Source: JAKFDK01 sp036676195 (lineage in GTDB: Bacteria; Bacillota; Sulfobacillia; Symbiobacteriales; ZC4RG38). From it: a stretch of DNA of 64,000 nt. The notes under the pieces were generated by a model. That model saw nothing but the letters and a program-made list of their open reading frames with translations. It searched no databases and was not told the DNA's origin. Numbering within the stretch: position 1 is the first letter of the stretch; every line of letters begins with the position of its first letter. The stretch is taken from NCBI GenBank assembly GCA_036676195.1, contig JAKFDK010000140.1, forward strand, positions 1 through 64,000. Direction: 5' to 3'. The translations under genes were made by a program, and so were the position numbers. Of the stretch, positions 52,324-61,308 are shown in pieces.

Positions 52324-53598
52324 ATGCAGATGCTGTCGAGGAAGTTGAAAAAGTGGGCCGTCCCGTTCCTGATGGTGTCGCTGCTGGGCTCAGCGCTGGC
52401 CGGATGTAGTGGCGGCTCGGCGGACCAGGGGGCCAAGCCGGCGCAGCCGGCAGCGACGACCAAGGATGCGGCCAAGCCCGAACCGGCGAAGGCCGAAGCC
52501 CCCAAGCCGACCGAGTATAAGATTGGCCTGGCCATCGAGCTGACCGGACCGATCGCCGTCTGGGGCCAGCCGATGAAGAACAGCGTCAGCCTGGCGGTGG
52601 ACCAGATCAATGGCGCCGGTGGCATCAAGGGTGTGCCTGTCAAGCTGGTAGTGGTGGATAGCGAAAGCGACCCGGCCAAGGCACTGCTGGCCGCCAAGAA
52701 GCTGGTCACCCAGGATAACGTTCTGGCTGTCCTTGGTGGCGCTGTCAGCCCCACCAGTATGGCCATGATGAAGTTCCTGGAAGAGTCCAAGGTACCCCTG
52801 GTATCCATGGGCTCCACCGATGCCCTCATTGAGCCGGTTGCTGAGCGGAAGTATATCTTCAAGCCGGTCATGCGCAGCCAGTTCATGGCTGAGGTGATCG
52901 TGCAGCACCTGAAGCAGAGCGGCGCCAAGAAGATCGCGCTACTCGCCGCCAACGACGCCTATGGCCAGAGCGGTGAGGACGCCCTGGTCAAGGCGGTGCA
53001 GGGGTCCGGCATTGAACTGGCGATCAAGGAAAAGTTCGCCGCCGCCGACAAGGACATGAAGCCCCAGCTCACTCGCATTCGGTCGCAGAACACCGACGCC
53101 ATCGTGGTCTGGGCGATCCCGCCGGCAGCCTCGCTGATCAACAAGAACTATAAGGAGCTGGGCCTGAAGGCGCCGCTGATCCACAGCTACGGTGCCGCCT
53201 CCACCTTCTACGTCAGCCTGGCGGGTGCAGAGAACGTCGAAGGCACGTACATGGCCATGGACAAGACCTGGGTGGCCGACAACCTGCCGGCGGGCGATGC
53301 CCAGCGTAAGGCGATTGAGGTGTACGCCAAGGGATATAAGGATGGGTATAAGGAAGATATCAGCCCGACCGGCGCCCTGGGTTACGACAACATGATGCTG
53401 GTGGCCAAGGCCCTGGAGCAGGCCGGCCAGGCAGATCGGGAAGCCCTGCGCAAGGCTCTGGAAAACGTGAAGGACTTCATTTCCGTGACCGGTAAGGTGA
53501 GCATGAGCGCCCAGGACCATAATGGCCACAGCATTCAGGACTACGTGGTGGCCAAGATGGAAAACGGCAAGTGGAAGATTGTGTACCAGCCGAAGTAA
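52324..53598 (+). CDS. livK: Liv-type ABC transporter substrate-binding lipoprotein
   Basis: About 424 residues. ATG 52324 follows AAAGAGGGTGGGG. The lipoprotein signal reads FLMVSLLGSALAGC, lipobox Cys near residue 28, then an Ala/Pro/Lys linker. The ligand domain starts YKIGLAIELTGPIAVWGQPMKNSVSLAVDQINGAGGI, a typical branched-chain amino acid/aromatic acid binding (Peripla_BP_6) pattern. In aromatic-degradation clusters this family imports aromatic acids, so the ligand here may be phenylacetate, phenylalanine or a related compound; that is inference from context. Confidence 0.87.
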   Translation: MQMLSRKLKKWAVPFLMVSLLGSALAGCSGGSADQGAKPAQPAATTKDAAKPEPAKAEAPKPTEYKIGLAIELTGPIAVWGQPMKNSVSLAVDQINGAGGIKGVPVKLVVVDSESDPAKALLAAKKLVTQDNVLAVLGGAVSPTSMAMMKFLEESKVPLVSMGSTDALIEPVAERKYIFKPVMRSQFMAEVIVQHLKQSGAKKIALLAANDAYGQSGEDALVKAVQGSGIELAIKEKFAAADKDMKPQLTRIRSQNTDAIVVWAIPPAASLINKNYKELGLKAPLIHSYGAASTFYVSLAGAENVEGTYMAMDKTWVADNLPAGDAQRKAIEVYAKGYKDGYKEDISPTGALGYDNMMLVAKALEQAGQADREALRKALENVKDFISVTGKVSMSAQDHNGHSIQDYVVAKMENGKWKIVYQPK

Positions 53599-53651
53599 AG
53601 GGCTGACCAGTTGACCGTCCGGACCAGCCGTAACGGGGAAGGTGGACAAGC

Positions 53652-54533
53652 ATGCTGGGCGCAAGGGACGTGCTGCAGTTGGTGGTGTCCGGCCTGGGGG
53701 TCGGAGCAGTCTATGCACTGATCGCAGTGGGCTTTGTCACCATCTACAGCGTGACGAGGATCATCAATTTCGCCCAGGGGGACTTTGCCATGGTGGGAGC
53801 CATGATGGCAAGTACCCTGGTGGCGCGTGGGTGGTCCACACCCTGGGCGGCCCTGGTGGCGGTGCTGGTGACCATGGTGCTGGGGGGCGTGAGCTATCGG
53901 ACGATCCTCTTTACCCAAAGGGGATCGTCCGAGGTAACCCCCATCATTCTGACCATTGGCCTGGCCATCGTCTTACAGGCACTGGGGCTGCTCATCTGGG
54001 GACCTGATCCCCGGTCGATTCCGTCCTTCTCCTCCGTAGAAGTGGCCCAGATCGGCGGGGCAGGTTTGTCGACGCAGAGTTTCTGGATCTTTGGCATTAT
54101 GATTGCAGTAATGGCTCTGCTCCACCTTTTCTTTGAGAAAACCTACCTGGGTACCAGCCTGCGGGCTGCCATGGGCAACCCTACTGCCAGTCGCCTGGTT
54201 GGTCTGAATCCCTCCCATCTCGGCTTGCTGAGTTTTGCGCTGTCCGCCGGGCTGGCGGCAGTAGCCGGTATTACCATTACTCCCATGACTTTCGCCCAGT
54301 ACAACATGGGCCTGATGCTGGGACTCAAGGGTTTTTCGGCCGCCGTCATCGGCGGACTCACCAACTCGGTGGGAGCCGTGGTGGGCGGCCTGCTGCTCGG
54401 GGTCCTCGAAGCAGTGGGCGCCGGCCTGGTTTCATCGGCCTATAAGGATGCCCTGGCCTTTTTGCTCCTGATTATGATTTTGCTGGTACGACCCTCGGGG
54501 CTGTTTGCGCCCAGAGCGGCCGATCGGGTTTAG
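53652..54533 (+). CDS. livH: Liv-type ABC permease, LivH-like
   Basis: A 293-residue permease with about eight helices. VVSGLGVGAVYALIAVGFVTIYSVTRIINFAQGDFAMVGAM near the N-terminus and KGFSAAVIGGLTNSVGAVVGGLLLGVLEAVG near the C-terminus are LivH hallmarks. It follows the binding protein by 53 bases and forms the channel with the next gene product. Confidence 0.9.
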   Translation: MLGARDVLQLVVSGLGVGAVYALIAVGFVTIYSVTRIINFAQGDFAMVGAMMASTLVARGWSTPWAALVAVLVTMVLGGVSYRTILFTQRGSSEVTPIILTIGLAIVLQALGLLIWGPDPRSIPSFSSVEVAQIGGAGLSTQSFWIFGIMIAVMALLHLFFEKTYLGTSLRAAMGNPTASRLVGLNPSHLGLLSFALSAGLAAVAGITITPMTFAQYNMGLMLGLKGFSAAVIGGLTNSVGAVVGGLLLGVLEAVGAGLVSSAYKDALAFLLLIMILLVRPSGLFAPRAADRV

Positions 54534-54566
54534 GGAGTCGACCGGATCGTGGAGGAGGAAAGAGCA

Positions 54567-55613
54567 ATGGCCACGAGAACACCTGTCAAGGCGCTGTTCG
54601 CCACGGCGGTTGCGTTCGTGGCGGTGGCGGTCGCTGCAGTGCCGGCGCTGGGTAACGATTACCTGCGCAGCCTGGGGATTTTCATCGCATTGCAGGGCCT
54701 GGTGGTATTGGGACTCATTCTGCTCATGGGGTTTGCCGGGCAGGTTTCGCTGGGTCAGGCCGCGTTTGTGGGCCTGGGGGCCTATGTTTCCGGCATCCTG
54801 ACTGTGCACTTCAAGTGGAACCCCTGGCTGGCGATGGTGGCGGCGCTTGTGGTAACAGCCCTCGTAGCGGCCGGCATTGGCGCCATCACTTTACACCTGC
54901 GCGCGCACTATCTGGCCCTGGCGACGCTGGGCATCGGGATCGTTGCCACGATCCTGTTCGCAGAACTTCCCCTGACTGGCGGGCCGTCCGGGTTGCTGGG
55001 CATCCCCAGCTTGTCGGTGGCCGGATTCAAGTTCAATACCGATGCCCGTTTCTATTACCTGGTCTGGGGAATTTTCGCCCTCGGCATGGTTGTGGCCTAT
55101 AACCTGATGCGTTCCCCCCTTGGCCGCGACCTCAAGGCGATTGCCGACAGTGAACTGGCGGTACGGTCCGTGGGAGTCCGTACCCACCGGGCCAAGCTGC
55201 GCGTGTTTGTCGTCAGCGCCCTCTATGCAGCCGTTTCCGGCAGCCTGTTGGCGCACTACATCGGCTTCATCAGCCCGGATTCCTTCGGGGTCTGGGCGTC
55301 GGTGCGGTATCTGGTCATGGCTACGGTAGGTGGGCTGGGCAGTATCTGGGGTGCCCCGGTGGGAGCCATGGCTGTGAATATGCTGGTCGAGATCCTGCGG
55401 GTTGTGGTTCCCCATCTGCTGGGGGAAAGCAAGACGGCCATGTTCGAGTCCGTGGCCTTCGGCTTGCTACTCATTCTTTCTTTGAAGTACATGCCAGAAG
55501 GGGTTATGGGCTGGCTGCTCCCCGAGCGTGACCGGCGGGGAGAAAACCGTGTCCAACCCCGGCCAGACAACGGCAAACAGCTTGCCAAGGCCGGCGGTGC
55601 CGCGGCAAGATAG
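54567..55613 (+). CDS. livM: Liv-type ABC permease, LivM-like
   Basis: A 348-residue permease. ATG 54567 is chosen for GGAGGAGGAAAGAG upstream; the frame is open to 54549. It has the LivM core LILLMGFAGQVSLGQAAFVGLGAYVSGIL and TVGGLGSIWGAPVGAM, and about ten helices. The C-terminal ~30 residues are hydrophilic (charged, ending GGAAAR). Partner of LivH. Confidence 0.9.
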   Translation: MATRTPVKALFATAVAFVAVAVAAVPALGNDYLRSLGIFIALQGLVVLGLILLMGFAGQVSLGQAAFVGLGAYVSGILTVHFKWNPWLAMVAALVVTALVAAGIGAITLHLRAHYLALATLGIGIVATILFAELPLTGGPSGLLGIPSLSVAGFKFNTDARFYYLVWGIFALGMVVAYNLMRSPLGRDLKAIADSELAVRSVGVRTHRAKLRVFVVSALYAAVSGSLLAHYIGFISPDSFGVWASVRYLVMATVGGLGSIWGAPVGAMAVNMLVEILRVVVPHLLGESKTAMFESVAFGLLLILSLKYMPEGVMGWLLPERDRRGENRVQPRPDNGKQLAKAGGAAAR

Positions 55614-55627
55614 GAGGTGGATGGCCG

Positions 55628-57184
55628 GTGGAACCGCTCCTGCAGGTTTGCGAAGTAACAAAGCAATTCGGCGGCCTGGTCGCAAATTCCGATATCAGCT
55701 TTACCGTCAGTCCTGGTCAGATCACGGCCGTCATTGGCCCGAATGGCGCCGGGAAGACCACTCTCTTTAACCTGATTACCGGTATCTGGTCCCCCACAAA
55801 GGGGGAAATTCGTTTCCGCGGCAAGGCCATCCACCAGCTATCTCCGGAAGGGGTGGCCAGCCTGGGGATTGGGCGTACCTTTCAAACCCCCCAGACCTTT
55901 GGCGGCTTGCCGGTGGTGGAAAACGTGATGGTCGGCTGGGCACGCGGCAAGCGACCGGGGTTGTTCGGGAGCCTGTTCTCCCTGCCGTCCACACGGGCAT
56001 GGGACCGCACAGCCAGAGCCAACGCAACGGCAGCCCTGCAGGAAGTGGGGCTGACCGCTGTGGCCGAAGCCAGGGCCGGGGCCCTGTCCTTCGGTGAACG
56101 GCGGCTGATGGAGGTGGCCAGGGCACTGACCCTGCAGCCCGATTTGCTGCTGCTGGATGAACCGGCAGCCGGACTCACCCGTGCCGAGGTGCGCCAGTTG
56201 GCCGCCATTATGAAGCGGTTGCGGAACAAAGGCGTCGCCATCATCTTTATTGAGCACGATGTGTCCACCGTGATGGAAGTGGCCGATCAGATCGTGGTCT
56301 TGAACTTTGGCAAGAAGATTGCCGGCGGCACACCGGAGGAGATTCGCCGCAATTCCCAGGTTCGGGACGCGTATCTGGGCAGCGGTGAATTCTCGATGCG
56401 CCCGCCGGCCGAAGCCGGCCAGACGCTCGGTCCAACCTTGCTCCAGGTGCAGGACCTGGCCACCGACCGCGGTAGTGTGCGGGCACTGAGCGGCGTGAAC
56501 ATGGAGGTCAGGGAAGGCGAGCTGGTGGCCGTACTTGGCGCCAACGGGGCCGGCAAGACGACGCTGCTCGGCACACTGGCGGGACTTTACCCGCCGGTGG
56601 GCGGGCGTGTCGTGTACGGCGGTCAGGACATTACGGCTCTGAAAGCGGAGCATGCCGTCTTCCGGGGGTTATCCCTGGTCCCGGAGCAGCGCCAGGTGTT
56701 CACCAACCTGACCGTAACCGATAACCTGCGGCTGGGCGCTTACAATACCCTGGGGTTTGCGGGTCGACGCAACCGTCACCAGGTACAGGAGCAGTTGGAT
56801 TGGGTCCTGGAACTGTTGCCCCGCCTGCGGGAACGGCGCAATCAGTTAGCCGGCAGCCTGAGCGGCGGCGAACAGCAAATGCTGGCCATTGCCCGCAGCC
56901 TGATGTCCCGGCCGCGGTTACTGCTGCTGGACGAGCCGTCCACCGGTCTGGCGCCCCGCCTGGTGGAGGAGATCTTCCTGGTCTTGCACCAACTGCGGAC
57001 CCGGGGCACCACCACGGTGTTGGTCGAGCAGAACGCCAGGGCGGCCCTGGCCGTGGCTGACCGGGCCTATGTGCTGGAACGCGGGACGATCCGGGCCCAG
57101 GGAACGCCGGCCGAACTGACCCGGAATGCGGACCTGGACGCGGCCTACCTGGGGCAGGCCAAACGTGCTCCGGTCGCCGGGTAG
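55628..57184 (+). CDS. fused LivG-LivF ABC ATPase
   Basis: A 518-residue protein with two complete ABC ATPase domains in one chain, where LivG and LivF are normally separate proteins of about 250 and 235 residues. Domain 1 has Walker A GPNGAGKTT (37-45), signature LSFGERRLMEVARAL and Walker B LLLLDEPAAGLTRAEV, with a LivG-like long insert. Domain 2 has Walker A GANGAGKTT near 304-312, signature LSGGEQQMLAIARSL near 411 and Walker B LLLLDEPSTGLAPRLV, as in LivF. GTG 55628 follows AGGAGGTGGATGG. I see no frameshift or stop at the junction (around residue 260-275), so the fusion looks real. Confidence 0.9.
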   Translation: MEPLLQVCEVTKQFGGLVANSDISFTVSPGQITAVIGPNGAGKTTLFNLITGIWSPTKGEIRFRGKAIHQLSPEGVASLGIGRTFQTPQTFGGLPVVENVMVGWARGKRPGLFGSLFSLPSTRAWDRTARANATAALQEVGLTAVAEARAGALSFGERRLMEVARALTLQPDLLLLDEPAAGLTRAEVRQLAAIMKRLRNKGVAIIFIEHDVSTVMEVADQIVVLNFGKKIAGGTPEEIRRNSQVRDAYLGSGEFSMRPPAEAGQTLGPTLLQVQDLATDRGSVRALSGVNMEVREGELVAVLGANGAGKTTLLGTLAGLYPPVGGRVVYGGQDITALKAEHAVFRGLSLVPEQRQVFTNLTVTDNLRLGAYNTLGFAGRRNRHQVQEQLDWVLELLPRLRERRNQLAGSLSGGEQQMLAIARSLMSRPRLLLLDEPSTGLAPRLVEEIFLVLHQLRTRGTTTVLVEQNARAALAVADRAYVLERGTIRAQGTPAELTRNADLDAAYLGQAKRAPVAG

Positions 57185-57235
57185 GCCCGTACCGCCGGCC
57201 GGTCCTGAAACAAGGAGGCGGCAAGAATTTCCGAT

Positions 57236-58030
57236 TTGCAGGTTGAAGGCAGACGGCTGCACTGGCGGCAGTGGGGAGACCCGCAGGCTCCGCCGGTCCT
57301 GCTCCTGCACGCCAGCGGCTGCCACAGTGGCTGGTGGGAGTGGTCGGCCCCGGGTCTGGCACCCGAGTTTTGGGTGATCGCCCCCGATTTGCGGGGCCAC
57401 GGCGACAGCAGCCCGGCCGGTGATTACGGCTGGGGCGCCTATGTCAGCGATCTGGTAGCGCTGGCGCGGGGCCTGGGCATCACCCGGGCGGCCGTTGTCG
57501 GCCACAGCATGGGTGGCTACGTTGGGCTCAGGCTGGCGGCGGACCACCCGGACCTGGTGGCGGCGCTGGTGGTGGCCGACATGAAAACAGAGGCCACGCC
57601 GACCGAACTCGCCGCCCTGGCCGAGACGGCGGTGCGGCCGTCCCGGGTCTACCCCACCCTGGAAGAGGCGGTGCAGCGTTACCGGTTGCAGCCGGCCGAG
57701 CACCGGGTACCCGACGACCGGCTGCAGCAGATTGCCACCGAGAACATGTGCCGGCAGGCCGACGGCTGGGTCCAGAAGTTCGACCGCCGGCACCTGGCCT
57801 ACGCGCCCCTGGAGGCCGATGCACTGGTGGCCCGGCTCCGCTGTTCCGGCCTGATGGTGCGCGGCGAGCACAGCTCCATCATGTCCCGCGATCGGGCCGA
57901 GGCGCTGGCCCGGGCCGCCGGAGCGTTGTTTGCCGAGTTGCCTGGCACGTACCACCATCTGATGTTGGAGGACCCGGCCGCCTTCAACGCCCAGGTGCTG
58001 CCGTTCCTGCGTCGGCATTGGGTGGCGTAA
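57236..58030 (+). CDS. alpha/beta-hydrolase fold protein
   Basis: About 264 residues. The nucleophile elbow is GHSMGGYVG, the oxyanion strand VLLLHASGCHSGWW, followed by DLRGHGDS, and a C-terminal His in GTYHHLMLEDP. Lengthwise it is a typical monodomain alpha/beta hydrolase, e.g. of the carboxylesterase or C-C hydrolase type. TTG 57236 is one start; an in-frame ATT at 57227 is spaced 8 bases from GGAGG and may be a rare start. It follows the ATPase fusion by 51 bases and is probably cotranscribed with the pad-like cluster, perhaps as an ester or thioester hydrolase. Substrate unknown. Confidence 0.82.
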   Translation: MQVEGRRLHWRQWGDPQAPPVLLLHASGCHSGWWEWSAPGLAPEFWVIAPDLRGHGDSSPAGDYGWGAYVSDLVALARGLGITRAAVVGHSMGGYVGLRLAADHPDLVAALVVADMKTEATPTELAALAETAVRPSRVYPTLEEAVQRYRLQPAEHRVPDDRLQQIATENMCRQADGWVQKFDRRHLAYAPLEADALVARLRCSGLMVRGEHSSIMSRDRAEALARAAGALFAELPGTYHHLMLEDPAAFNAQVLPFLRRHWVA

Positions 58031-58134
58031 GGCTGAGCTGGCCTGGGACCATGGTCCTAACCGAAAAAGAGACCAGCGGACCTCGAAAATTTGCCCCCCT
58101 CTCTGATAGGCTGGTAGGTACGGGGGGTGGTCGT

Positions 58135-58332
58135 TTGCAGCGGACAAAGCTCAACCGGGGGTTTGCCCTTTGCTTCGGCGCCTCGCTGGGCACGGCGGCG
58201 GCCGTGCTACTGGCCTACCCTAGCTGGGGAGACTGGCCGCCCTGGCTGCTGGCGTTGCTTCGGTCCTCGCTGACTGGAATAACCCTCACCGCCATCGGCT
58301 GGCTATGGACTGCACCGGGAAAAATCCGCTGA
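58135..58332 (+). CDS. small two-helix membrane protein
   Basis: A 65-residue frame from TTG 58135 (GGGGGGTGG five bases upstream) to 58332. It has a basic start (QRTKLNRG) and two hydrophobic segments, FALCFGASLGTAAAVLLAY and LLALLRSSLTGITLTAIGWLW, then a short basic tail. It is not recognised. It precedes the efflux operon. The evidence is the ribosome site and clean topology only. Confidence 0.45.
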   Translation: MQRTKLNRGFALCFGASLGTAAAVLLAYPSWGDWPPWLLALLRSSLTGITLTAIGWLWTAPGKIR

Positions 58333-58397
58333 ACAGCGCCTGTTCTCTCCTGACCGGAGAGGGCAGGCGTTTCTTGCGCCTGGGACTTTCCCACCGC

Positions 58398-58436
58398 ACG
58401 ACGCTGTGCTACATTGTGAGTGAGTACTCACATACA
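58398..58436 (+). promoter_or_regulatory. TetR-type operator and likely promoter of the efflux operon
   Basis: GTGAGTACTCAC (58420-58431) is a perfect 12-bp palindrome inside TGAGTGAGTACTCACATA, very like operators of TetR regulators (TGAGTGAGTACTCACTCA type). Just upstream TACATT (58411-58416) could be a -10 with a poor -35 (TTTCCC) 17 bases away, which would place the operator directly over the transcription start. A TetR gene is the second gene of the operon, so autoregulation is expected. Confidence 0.6.
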
Positions 58437-58460
58437 TCCATCGGCAAAGGAGGTCCCCCT

Positions 58461-59681
58461 GTGATCCACCTGCGCCGCCTTCTGCAGCCCACCACGGCGC
58501 TGGCCGTCGTGGCAGCGGTGTTCATCCCGGCCGCCGCGGCCGGGGCGCCCCCGGCGGCGGCATCGCTCCCGCCGTCCTCGCCGCCTCCGCCGTCTGTCGC
58601 CGCGCCGAACAGTCCACCTACCCTCAGCCTGCAGGACGCCCTGGACCAGGCAGAAAACCAGAGCCTTCAGCTCAAGCTGGCTGCCCTGCGGGTGCCCAGG
58701 GCCCAACTTGCACTGGACCGCGCCCGCTCTGTTGCCGCCACCGGGGGCCAGGGGCTGGCCCGCGCCCTGGAACAACGTCACGGGATACCCCTGCCGGCCG
58801 ATACCGAAGGGGCCGTAGCCCTGCGCCGAAGTGCCGAGCTGGGGGTGGAGCAGGCCGCCCTGAGTGTGGAGGTGGCCCGGCAAGGCACCCGCCTGGCCGT
58901 GGTCCGCGCCTATGTGGAATGGCAGAAGGCCACCGCCCTGGCCGACGCCCAACAGGCAGCTCTCATCCGGGCCCGGGCGCAGGCGGACAGTGCCCGGGCG
59001 GCCCTGCAGGCCGGGTCAGCCGCCCGCTATGACGTGATCCAGGCCACCGCCCAGGTTTCCGCCCAGGAGGCTGCCCTGGTCGCGGCGGAAGCTGGGCGGG
59101 AAGTGGCCCGGCTGACCCTGGAGCGCACTATCGGTGCTGCGGTGCCACCCGGGCTGCGGCCGGCCGGGGAACTGCCCGGCGGCGACGCCGCGGATCTGCC
59201 GGGCGCACAGGCCGGGGCAGAATCAGAAGCGGATGCGGAGGAGCAGGTGGCCAGGGCCCTGAACCGGCGGGCCGATGCGACCATTGCCCGCCTGAACGCC
59301 ACCGCCAGGGGAGCGGACCTTGACCTCCTGTCCCGTTCCCTGCCCGAAGGCGATCCGCTCCTGGCAACAGCCCGGCTGTCCGTGCAGGAAGCGGCCCTGC
59401 AACTGGAATCAACCCTGGCGGACATCCGACTGCAGGTCAGGCAGGCCCGGCTGGGGGTCAGCAGCGCCCGGGAGCGCCTGCGGGCCCTGCAGGCGGCCGC
59501 AGCTCAGGCACGGGAGGCTCTGAACCTGGCACAACTGCGGTTTGATGCCGGTGCAGCCACCACCGTGGAACTGCTGGGGACCCAGGCCGCTCTCAGCCAG
59601 GCCGAAGCCAGCCGTATCCAGGCGGCGGCTGATCTGGCGGCCGCCCGGGCCATGCTACAGCAGGCAGGCGGCGAGTTGTAA
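58461..59681 (+). CDS. TolC-family outer-membrane efflux-like protein
   Basis: A 406-residue protein. GTG 58461 follows AAAGGAGG. A hydrophobic signal (LAVVAAVFIPAAAAGAPP) and a Pro/Ser linker are followed by two long alpha-helical repeats with TolC-type patterns: LSLQDALDQAENQSLQLKLA near the start of the first and LRFDAGAATTVELLGTQAALSQAEASRIQAA at the end. The beta-strand segments of a TolC barrel are hard to see. It is the first gene of the operon with TetR, HlyD-type adaptor and ABC genes. In a Gram-positive it would be a membrane- or wall-associated coiled-coil protein; in a diderm, an outer-membrane channel. Confidence 0.75.
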   Translation: MIHLRRLLQPTTALAVVAAVFIPAAAAGAPPAAASLPPSSPPPPSVAAPNSPPTLSLQDALDQAENQSLQLKLAALRVPRAQLALDRARSVAATGGQGLARALEQRHGIPLPADTEGAVALRRSAELGVEQAALSVEVARQGTRLAVVRAYVEWQKATALADAQQAALIRARAQADSARAALQAGSAARYDVIQATAQVSAQEAALVAAEAGREVARLTLERTIGAAVPPGLRPAGELPGGDAADLPGAQAGAESEADAEEQVARALNRRADATIARLNATARGADLDLLSRSLPEGDPLLATARLSVQEAALQLESTLADIRLQVRQARLGVSSARERLRALQAAAAQAREALNLAQLRFDAGAATTVELLGTQAALSQAEASRIQAAADLAAARAMLQQAGGEL

Positions 59682-59700
59682 ACCAGGGGAGGCAGATCAC

Positions 59701-60324
59701 ATGGGTCGAGCCAAAACAACCCGTGAACGGATTGTGACTGCGGCTCGGCAACTGTTTGCCGAAAAAGGATTCGACGGGGCCACCACGGCGGAAATCGCCC
59801 GGCAGGCCGGTTTTGCCGAGGGTACTATCTATCGGCACTTTGAAGACAAGAAAGAGTTGTTTATCGCCTGCCTGGAACCGGCGGTGGGGGAGGGGTTTGA
59901 TCGGTGGCTGACCCAGATTCAGCAAGCCGCAGATCTCAGAACAATTATCCGGGCCATGGTGCAGATCCGCCTGCAAACGATCGCCGAAAACCTCGATAGT
60001 TTCAATATCCTGATCACCGAGGCGCCTTACCATCCGGAACTGACGGAACTGTTTATGAGCCGGGTACTGCTGACCCGGATCGAGCACTTACGGCCCGCCC
60101 TGCAGAAAATGGCCCAGACCGGCGAACTCCGGCGGCAGCCCAATTTTGCCATTCTGGGTCTGGGCCTGACCATGGCCATCTGGGTCGTCCTGAACTTCCG
60201 GGATCAGGCCAAGGCCATGCAAGCCCACCTGCCGTTCCCGGTGACCACGGAAAACCTGTTGGACGACCTGACTGACTTTATACTGTACGGCATTGCCGGA
60301 CAGTCTCCGGGGGGCGAAACGTAA
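59701..60324 (+). CDS. TetR-family repressor
   Basis: A 207-residue regulator with an N-terminal TetR HTH: TRERIVTAARQLFAEKGFDGATTAEIARQAGFAEGTIYRHFEDKKELF. The C-terminal helical domain is typical of ligand-binding TetR proteins for efflux control. ATG 59701 is preceded by AGGGGAGGCAG. It lies between the TolC-like and adaptor genes and probably represses the operon by binding the palindrome at 58420-58431. Confidence 0.9.
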   Translation: MGRAKTTRERIVTAARQLFAEKGFDGATTAEIARQAGFAEGTIYRHFEDKKELFIACLEPAVGEGFDRWLTQIQQAADLRTIIRAMVQIRLQTIAENLDSFNILITEAPYHPELTELFMSRVLLTRIEHLRPALQKMAQTGELRRQPNFAILGLGLTMAIWVVLNFRDQAKAMQAHLPFPVTTENLLDDLTDFILYGIAGQSPGGET

Positions 60325-61308
60325 ATGCGCAGAATGCGATTGGCCGCCGTCCTGTTCCTGGCGGCCGTGCTGACTGGGTGCGGCGGCACCAGCGATGCAC
60401 CGGTCACCACTTCCGGGACCATTTCCGCCACTGAAGTGTCGGTGGCGGCAGAAGTGCCCGGTAAAGTAACGGCGGTGCTGGTGGAAGAGGGCCAGCGGGT
60501 CAAGGCGGGCGACCCGGTGGCCCGGCTGGACGTGGCCGCGCTGGCCTTGCAGTTAAAACAGGCCCAGGCCGCCCTCCAGGGGGCCGAGGCCCGCCTGGCC
60601 GAAGCCAAAGCCGGAGCACGTCCGGAACAGGTCCGCCAGGCCGAGGAACTGGCACGCCAGGCCGCCGCCGGGCTGGCCGGGGCCCAGAAAAATTATGACA
60701 CCGTCAAGCAACTGTACGACCAGGGGGCCGCCACCCGGGTGCAGATGGACGCCGCCACCACGCAGTTGGACACGGCTACGGCCCAGGCCCGGGCCGCCCG
60801 CGCCCAGGCCGACCTGGTGCAGCAGGGGGCCACCCCGGAGCAAATCAAGCAACTGGAGGCCGCCGTGGCCCAGGCCCAGGCAGCGGCCGGGCTGGCCCAG
60901 TTGAACCTGGACCGGGCCACACTGCTGGCGCCGGCCGCCGGGGTGGTCATGCGGCGGCTGGCCGAACCGGGCACACTGGTTTCCCCCGGTGCAGCCGTGG
61001 CGACCCTGGCCAACCTCGACGACCTGTGGCTGCGGGTCTACGTGCCGGAAAACCAGCTCAACATGGTCAAACTGGGCATGAACGTCAGCGTCAGTGTTGA
61101 CGCCTACCCGGACCGCACCTTCAAGGCCGGGGTTGTGCAAATCTCCGACCGGGCCGAATTTACACCCCGCAACGTCCAGACCAAACAGGAACGGGCAGCC
61201 ACCGTCTATGCCGTCAAGCTCCAGTTCCGCGAGGGGCTGGGCGGCGAACTCAAGCCCGGCATGCCGGCCGACGTCACCTTTGCGCTCCCCGAAAGCAGCG
61301 GGAGGTGA
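60325..61308 (+). CDS. HlyD/AcrA-type adaptor lipoprotein
   Basis: A 327-residue efflux adaptor. The N-terminus carries a lipoprotein signal (LAAVLFLAAVLTGC, Cys near residue 19). A lipoyl half-motif VSVAAEVPGKVTAVLVEEGQRVKAGDPVARLD is followed by a long Gln/Ala-rich coiled-coil hairpin (residues ~75-190) and the second lipoyl half LLAPAAGVVMRRLAEPGTLVSPGAAVATLANL. It resembles YbhG-type adaptors. It starts directly after the TetR stop and overlaps the first ABC gene by four bases. Confidence 0.88.
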   Translation: MRRMRLAAVLFLAAVLTGCGGTSDAPVTTSGTISATEVSVAAEVPGKVTAVLVEEGQRVKAGDPVARLDVAALALQLKQAQAALQGAEARLAEAKAGARPEQVRQAEELARQAAAGLAGAQKNYDTVKQLYDQGAATRVQMDAATTQLDTATAQARAARAQADLVQQGATPEQIKQLEAAVAQAQAAAGLAQLNLDRATLLAPAAGVVMRRLAEPGTLVSPGAAVATLANLDDLWLRVYVPENQLNMVKLGMNVSVSVDAYPDRTFKAGVVQISDRAEFTPRNVQTKQERAATVYAVKLQFREGLGGELKPGMPADVTFALPESSGR

